A stretch of 64,000 nucleotides of DNA. Source: Sandaracinaceae bacterium. GTDB taxonomy: Bacteria > Myxococcota_A > Polyangia > Polyangiales > Sandaracinaceae. Below are positions 60,201 to 64,000 of the stretch, piece by piece; the stretch's first letter is position 1, and each line of letters begins with the position of its first letter. Under the pieces are notes generated by a model. The model saw nothing but the letters and a program-made list of their open reading frames with translations. It was not told where the DNA came from and did not search any database. The translations under genes and the position numbers were made by a program. The DNA lies in assembly GCA_019637095.1 (NCBI GenBank), contig JAHBWG010000008.1:1-64000 (forward strand), read 5' to 3'.

Positions 60201-61163
60201 TCAGAAGCGGCAGGCGACGCCGTCGAGGGTGGGGGCGCAGGCGCGCGCCGGTGCCGCCGGAGAGAGCGCCGCGACGACGAGCGCGACGAGCCCGGCGAGC
60301 CCGATGGCGCCCCCCACGACGAAGCCGGCGATCGCGAGGCCCTCCGCCGCGCGCCACGCGCCGGCAGGGCCCGGGCACTCCTCGTCCCTCGAGGGGCCCT
60401 CGAGACGATCGCAGCGGGCGTCGTCGTTCCAGACCGCGATCTGGTCCTCGCGCACCGCGAACGCGGCGCCGCCGAGCCCGAGGAAGACGGCCCCGGCGAC
60501 GGCTCCCGAGGCGCCGAGCACGAGCCACGGCGCGGGCTCGGCCGAGGCCGTCCCCGGCGCGGAGCGCCCTCTCGCGGGCGGCGCCTCGAGCGCCTCCGCG
60601 GCGAGCGGGACCGGTTCGAAGCGCTCGCGCGCCCTCTCGCGCGGCGCGACGAGCACGCGGCGTTGGATCGCGTGGTGGCCGTCGGCGAGCACCTCGACGA
60701 TCGCCGTGCCCGCGACCGCGCGCACCGGCCCCGGGAGCGGCGTGGTCCCGACCTCGCGCCGATCGACGAGCACGCGCGCGCCGTCCACCGCGCACTCGAT
60801 CACGAGCTCGCCGAGGCGGCCTCCCACCTCCGCGAGCGCCTCGACGAGGTGGGGCCGGTTCCGAGCGAGCCACTCGTCTTCGTCGCGCGCGAGCAGCGCG
60901 GTGAGCCGCGCGTCCGCCTCGAGCCAGCGGCCGAGGGCCTGGAGCGCCAAGGCGACTTGCGCATCGACACGCGTCGAGGGCTCGAGCGCAGCCGCGCGCT
61001 CGAAGAGCGCGAGCGCGCCCTCGTCGTCCTGCTGCGCGCGCAGCGCGAGGCCCTCGGCGAGGAGCTCCTCGGCGCTCTGCGCGCGCGCGGCCCACGGCGC
61101 GAGCCACGCGAGGAGCAACGACAGGCCACCCGCGAGGCGGGTCGATACGGCGCGGCGCGACAC
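60201..61163 (-). CDS. Secreted TPR and PEGA-like protein with two TM segments
   Basis: The product has 320 residues from GTG 61163. A signal peptide ends in ARAQ. TPR-like helices (LLAEGLALRAQQDDEGALAL, VALALQALGRWLEADARLTAL) lead to a PEGA-like beta domain (VIECAVDGARVLVDRREVG). A linker and two membrane helices follow (about 207-232 and 267-295). It resembles the envelope protein at 38870. The gene lies 3 bases after a Ser/Thr kinase gene on the same strand and probably shares its transcript. Confidence 0.75.
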   Translation of the reverse strand: MSRRAVSTRLAGGLSLLLAWLAPWAARAQSAEELLAEGLALRAQQDDEGALALFERAAALEPSTRVDAQVALALQALGRWLEADARLTALLARDEDEWLARNRPHLVEALAEVGGRLGELVIECAVDGARVLVDRREVGTTPLPGPVRAVAGTAIVEVLADGHHAIQRRVLVAPRERARERFEPVPLAAEALEAPPARGRSAPGTASAEPAPWLVLGASGAVAGAVFLGLGGAAFAVREDQIAVWNDDARCDRLEGPSRDEECPGPAGAWRAAEGLAIAGFVVGGAIGLAGLVALVVAALSPAAPARACAPTLDGVACRF

Positions 61164-61166
61164 GCT

Positions 61167-62567
61167 TCACTCCATCAGGATCAGCGCGCCATTCGTCCCT
61201 CGGACCGGGGCGAGGCGCGGCTCGTCGGCGGGCTCCTCGGGCGCGGCCGGCTCGGGGGCGGGCGGCGTCACGGCGCGGCGGCGGGCGCGCGGGGCGCCCG
61301 GCGTGGGCTCCGCGACGCCGTCCGGAGCGCGCTCGGGCGCGATCTGCGCGGCGCGGTCGAGGTGCGCAGGCGAGCTCGCCTCGTCGCGCGGCTCGTCACC
61401 GACGTGCACGCCGACGTCGGGTCCGCGGCGCTCCCCACCCGCCCCGTCGCGCGCGATCCCGGGCGGCGCGAGCTCGCTCGGCGCCTCCGGTGCGGCGACG
61501 CTCGCGGAGCGCGCAGGCGGCGAGGACGCCCCGCCGAGCGCGAGCGCCGCGAGGCCCGCGACCGCGAGCGCGCCCGCCATGACGATCGCGCCTCGAGCCC
61601 CGGCCGCGCGAGCGGGCGTCGGCCCCGAGGGGCCCGCGGTCGTCGTCGGGGCGGCGTGCGCCGACGGCGCGGCGGTCTCGTCGAGGAGCGCGGCGAGCGC
61701 GAGCTCGTCGGCCGGCGTCTCGTCGCGCCGCGCCGCGGCGGCCAGCTCCGCGCGGAAGGCGAGCGCGCTCGCGGGGCGCTCGGACGGATCGCGGGCGAGC
61801 CCGCGCGAGAGGACGGCGGCGACGGCGGCGCCGAGTCGCGGAGGGTCGGCGGCGAGCACGGGCGGCGGCTCGGTCAGGGCGCGCGCGCTCGTCGCCGCCG
61901 CCGTCGGCGCCTCGAAGGGCGCCTCGCCCTCGAGGCACGCGTACGCGAGCGCCGCGACCGACCACAGGTCGCTGCGCGCGTCGACCGGCGCGCCGCGCAG
62001 CTGCTCGGGCGCCGCGAACTGCGGCGTCCCGATCGGCGGCGCGCCATGGGTCACCGCCGGCCCGTCTTCGAGCCGCGCGATGCCGAAGTCGAGGAGCTTG
62101 GGTACGACGCGGTCGCCCTCGCGCGAGAGGAAGACGTTCGACGGCTTCACGTCGCGGTGCACCACCGCTGCGCGATGCAGGGTGGCGAGCGCGTCGAGCA
62201 GCGGCGCGACGATCGCGACGGTCTCTGCCGCGCCGAGGCGACCGTGGCGCGCGAGCACCCGCCCGAGATCTTCCCCGCGCAGCCGATCCATCACGAGGTA
62301 GAACGTGCCGTCGTCGGCGATCCCCACGTCGATCACGTCGACGACGTTCGGGTGCCGGACGCGCGCCGCCGCCTGCGCCTCGCGCAGCACGCGCGCCTCG
62401 CCCGCCGCGCACGAGGGCCGCACGAGCTTCACCGCGACCGCGCGCCCGCTCCAGGTGTGCGTGCCGGCGAGCACGTCGCCCATCCCGCCCCGCCCGATCA
62501 CGCGCTCGAGCCGGTACTTGCCGGCGAGGACGGTTCCGACCCGCTCTTCGGTAGTGAGGACGGGCAT
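61167..62567 (-). CDS. Ser/Thr protein kinase with C-terminal TM segment
   Basis: The product has 466 residues from ATG 62567. The kinase domain (about 10-275) has GRGGMGDVLAG, VAVKLV (catalytic Lys), VHRDVKPSN (catalytic Asp), LDFGIAR and GTPQFAAPEQ. A membrane helix lies at about 325-345 (AIVMAGALAVAGLAALALGG), followed by a Pro/Ala-rich tail ending in GTNGALILME. It should respond to an outside signal. It lies just before the TPR/PEGA gene and close to the FHA-containing activator, a plausible target. Confidence 0.9.
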   Translation of the reverse strand: MPVLTTEERVGTVLAGKYRLERVIGRGGMGDVLAGTHTWSGRAVAVKLVRPSCAAGEARVLREAQAAARVRHPNVVDVIDVGIADDGTFYLVMDRLRGEDLGRVLARHGRLGAAETVAIVAPLLDALATLHRAAVVHRDVKPSNVFLSREGDRVVPKLLDFGIARLEDGPAVTHGAPPIGTPQFAAPEQLRGAPVDARSDLWSVAALAYACLEGEAPFEAPTAAATSARALTEPPPVLAADPPRLGAAVAAVLSRGLARDPSERPASALAFRAELAAAARRDETPADELALAALLDETAAPSAHAAPTTTAGPSGPTPARAAGARGAIVMAGALAVAGLAALALGGASSPPARSASVAAPEAPSELAPPGIARDGAGGERRGPDVGVHVGDEPRDEASSPAHLDRAAQIAPERAPDGVAEPTPGAPRARRRAVTPPAPEPAAPEEPADEPRLAPVRGTNGALILME

Positions 62568-62651
62568 GCGAGGGCGCCGAGAACGGTAGCGTCCGCGCCA
62601 GCGCCCGTGCAACCAGCGGCTCGGCGCGACACGAGGCCGCTCCTGACGGGC

Positions 62652-62966
62652 GCGTCGCGATCCTCACGCGTTCCGTCGCCGAGCTGGCCGTCGTCGTTGC
62701 GGCCCACGCAGGCGACGCGCCACGCCGGTCCGACCCTCGACAGCTCGCAGGTGTGCTCCTCGCCGGCGTGGATGGAGAGCTCTTCGGCGTCGCGGGCAGC
62801 GCTCACGCGCACGCTCGGTGTGGGCCGGCCCTCCCGATCGCCGAGGCCGAGCTGCCCGCGGGCGCCTTCGCCCCGACAGCACACGGTGCCCTCGGAGGGC
62901 CTCGGTGGCCGTGCAGACGTGTCGCGCTCCGAGCGCGGCCGTCCGGGGCCGCGTCACCCCGGACAC
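62652..62966 (-). pseudogene. RCC1-repeat protein remnant with frameshift
   Basis: Two frames each hold part of an RCC1-type repeat protein. One gives LGARHVCTATEALRG (62895-62960), and the other continues with GARGQLGLGDREGRPTPS, GEEHTCEL and VACVGRNDDGQLGDGTRE. The last pieces are characteristic of RCC1-like beta-propeller blades in surface proteins. The frame changes at about 62890. The 5' part, including any signal peptide, is missing. It is a decayed gene. Confidence 0.6.
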
Positions 62967-63024
62967 CCCCGAAGGGTCGAGAGGGCGACGACGCGCGCAC
63001 TCAGGAGCGGCGCCCAGCGCGGTC

Positions 63025-63804
63025 TCAGCGGCAGCGCTGCCGGCGCATCTCCGTGTTCGACGTGCAAGTCGTGCCGCTCCGCGTGCACCCGGTGATGAAC
63101 GAGCCCTCGGCGCCGCACGCGACCGCCCCCGTGAACCCGGGGGTGTAGGAGCAGCTGGACCCGATCCCGGTGAGGCAGCGGCCGCCGCCGTCTCCGGGGT
63201 ACTCGCGCTCGGACGTCCCGTTGCAGTCGTAGTCGTAGCCGGTGCCGCCCACCTCCGTCGGGATCGCGAAGAACATCGTCTGACCCGGGAACGCGTTCAT
63301 GTTCCGATCGTCGCAGTCGAACCCCTCGCTCGCGGGCCGCATCGTCCAACCGCCGGGGAGGCTCCCGCAGAGCGTCGGTCGGCTCGTCGGTCGCTCGCAC
63401 GAGGAGATCGGCAGCTCGCTCCGGCCCCAGGTGTCGTTGTCGCAGTCCCCGTACCAAACGATCGGCGTGCACGCGTCGAGCGGGCCGGCGTCGATCGCCG
63501 GCTCCCCCGCGTCCATCGCCGGCTCCCCCGCGTCCATCGCCGGCTCCCCCGCGTCCATCGCCGGCTCCCCCGCGTCCATCGCCGGCTCCCCCGCGTCCAC
63601 CGGCACCGAGCCGCCGTCTTCGGGCGCAGGTCCCGCGTCGGTCGGCCCGCCATCGACGGCCGGCCCGCCCGCGTCACGACCGCTCTCGCCCGCGTCCACT
63701 GGGTCCGGCCCCGCGTCGGTGCCCGGGTCGGCGTCGCACCCGGCGACGAGGAGGAGCGAGAGGAAGGGAAGGAGGCGGCGCGAGCGGTTCGTGAGGGTGT
63801 GCAT
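63025..63804 (-). CDS. DAG-repeat lipoprotein
   Basis: The product has 259 residues from ATG 63804. The signal peptide ends in LLLVAGC (lipobox, Cys about residue 23). A linker rich in Asp, Ala and Gly spans about 25-110 and includes five exact MDAGEPA-type units. The globular part has eleven or so Cys and the segment YDYDCNGTSEREYPGDG. The similar EGFDCDDRNMNAFPG and YGDCDNDTWG segments resemble the calcium-binding motif of MopE-like surface proteins. It should be displayed on the outer membrane. Confidence 0.72.
   Translation of the reverse strand: MHTLTNRSRRLLPFLSLLLVAGCDADPGTDAGPDPVDAGESGRDAGGPAVDGGPTDAGPAPEDGGSVPVDAGEPAMDAGEPAMDAGEPAMDAGEPAMDAGEPAIDAGPLDACTPIVWYGDCDNDTWGRSELPISSCERPTSRPTLCGSLPGGWTMRPASEGFDCDDRNMNAFPGQTMFFAIPTEVGGTGYDYDCNGTSEREYPGDGGGRCLTGIGSSCSYTPGFTGAVACGAEGSFITGCTRSGTTCTSNTEMRRQRCR
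63497..63601 (-). repeat. Five 21-bp tandem repeats in a lipoprotein gene
   Basis: Five copies of a 21-bp unit (GCCGGCTCCCCCGCGTCCAT plus C on the plus strand) run from 63497 to 63601. The last copy differs by one base (ACC for ATC). Each codes for seven residues (MDAGEPA on the minus strand). Identity at this level shows recent amplification, and copy number is likely to differ between strains. Confidence 0.92.
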
Positions 63805-63874
63805 GGACGGCGAGCATCGGCACCTCGTGTGCCACCCGCGCTCGCGAGCCAGAGGCGCGCGCCGGCGGCCTCAC

Positions 63875-63914
63875 GTGTCGGCGATCCCGACGCGGTGTCG
63901 GCGATGCCGACGTT
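63875..63914. promoter_or_regulatory. Two tandem 20-bp dyads upstream of the lipoprotein gene
   Basis: GTGTCGGCGATCCCGACGCG (63875-63894) is followed by GTGTCGGCGATGCCGACGTT (63895-63914). Each contains a dyad (GTCGGC with GCCGAC in the second copy, imperfect in the first). The pair lies about 70-110 bases before the leftward lipoprotein start, and next to the stop of the partial gene at the window edge. It could be an operator pair or a terminator. No factor can be named. Confidence 0.45.
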
Positions 63915-64000
63915 CAGCGCCACTCGAACGCGAGGACGCGGCCTCGCCAGTACACCTCGCGACCCGAGGGCGGATCCCACGACACCTCGGCCTCGACGGG
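63914..64000 (-). CDS. C-terminal fragment of an unknown protein (runs off right edge)
   Basis: An open frame enters from the right edge and ends at TGA 63914-63916. It gives VEAEVSWDPPSGREVYWRGR followed by VLAFEWR. The short beta-strand-like end fits many folds. The codon bias and stop position suggest a real gene, but nothing about its function can be said. Confidence 0.45.
   Translation of the reverse strand, partial: PVEAEVSWDPPSGREVYWRGRVLAFEWR

Overview
The window is about 64 kb of very GC-rich DNA, dense with genes on both strands, from what looks like a myxobacterium (Myxococcota, Polyangia, probably Sandaracinaceae-like). The case for this is indirect but consistent. There are Hanks-type Ser/Thr kinases with C-terminal transmembrane tails and HRDxSPxN-type catalytic loops. 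There are lipoproteins with long Asp-Ala-Gly-rich linkers, TPR/PEGA-type envelope proteins, an FHA-linked sigma-54 activator and a type IV pilus minor pilin/PilY1 operon. GTG starts and 4-bp stop/start overlaps are common.

Layout. 1-2.1 kb: a secreted protein fragment, a TerB-like protein and two small membrane proteins, closed by a run of five hairpins. 2.2-9.4 kb: a five-gene operon built round a MoxR/RavA-type AAA+ ATPase and a vWA protein, with two unrecognised proteins and a TPR/HEAT-repeat protein. This resembles the MoxR-vWA ternary conflict/chaperone systems. 9.4-16.3 kb: an ECF sigma factor with a SnoaL-like tail, a VOC protein, a VOC gene remnant with an internal deletion, a lipoprotein, a GH31 alpha-glucosidase lipoprotein with a CBM20-like tail, and a frameshifted hypothetical gene with an intact partner. 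16.3-22.7 kb (minus): fimT-pilV-pilW-pilX-pilY1. 22.87 kb: tRNA-Leu(CAG) with a strong hairpin after it.

23.1-30.7 kb (minus): seven overlapping genes encoding two Fe(II)/2-oxoglutarate dioxygenases, an M20 peptidase, a fusion of an arylamine N-acetyltransferase fold with a glycosyltransferase-like domain, a beta-propeller-like protein, a LOG-family protein and a polysaccharide deacetylase. They look like an undescribed biosynthetic or modification pathway. An imperfect direct repeat lies just after the tRNA and again just upstream of the operon, which suggests an acquired island. 31-32.1 kb holds a decayed restriction-endonuclease-like gene and a zinc-ribbon relic.

32.2-45.1 kb: two Ser/Thr kinases with a TPR-like secreted protein between them, TPR and lipoprotein genes, a SAM methyltransferase, a truncated MscS channel, a PASTA protein, a fatty acid hydroxylase, rimO and a coiled-coil membrane protein. 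45.2-49.4 kb: a ferredoxin, two exported proteins, a zinc-ribbon membrane protein and a GHKL ATPase that carries a C-terminal HExxH motif.

49.4-55.7 kb: a peptide-export locus. HlyD, a C39 peptidase-ABC transporter and a second C39-like/ABC transporter (split by an in-frame TGA) are read leftwards, and a small precursor-like peptide is read rightwards beside them. 56-64 kb: a class II photolyase, DAG-repeat lipoproteins, an FHA-GAF-AAA sigma-54 activator with a GAFTNA loop in place of GAFTGA, a PEGA/TPR protein, a third Ser/Thr kinase, an RCC1-repeat relic and a partial gene at the right edge.

The best candidates for new biology are the seven-gene overlapping operon, the MoxR-vWA operon, the C39/peptide locus and the GHKL-HExxH fusion. 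All functional statements come from reading the sequence; no database search was run.
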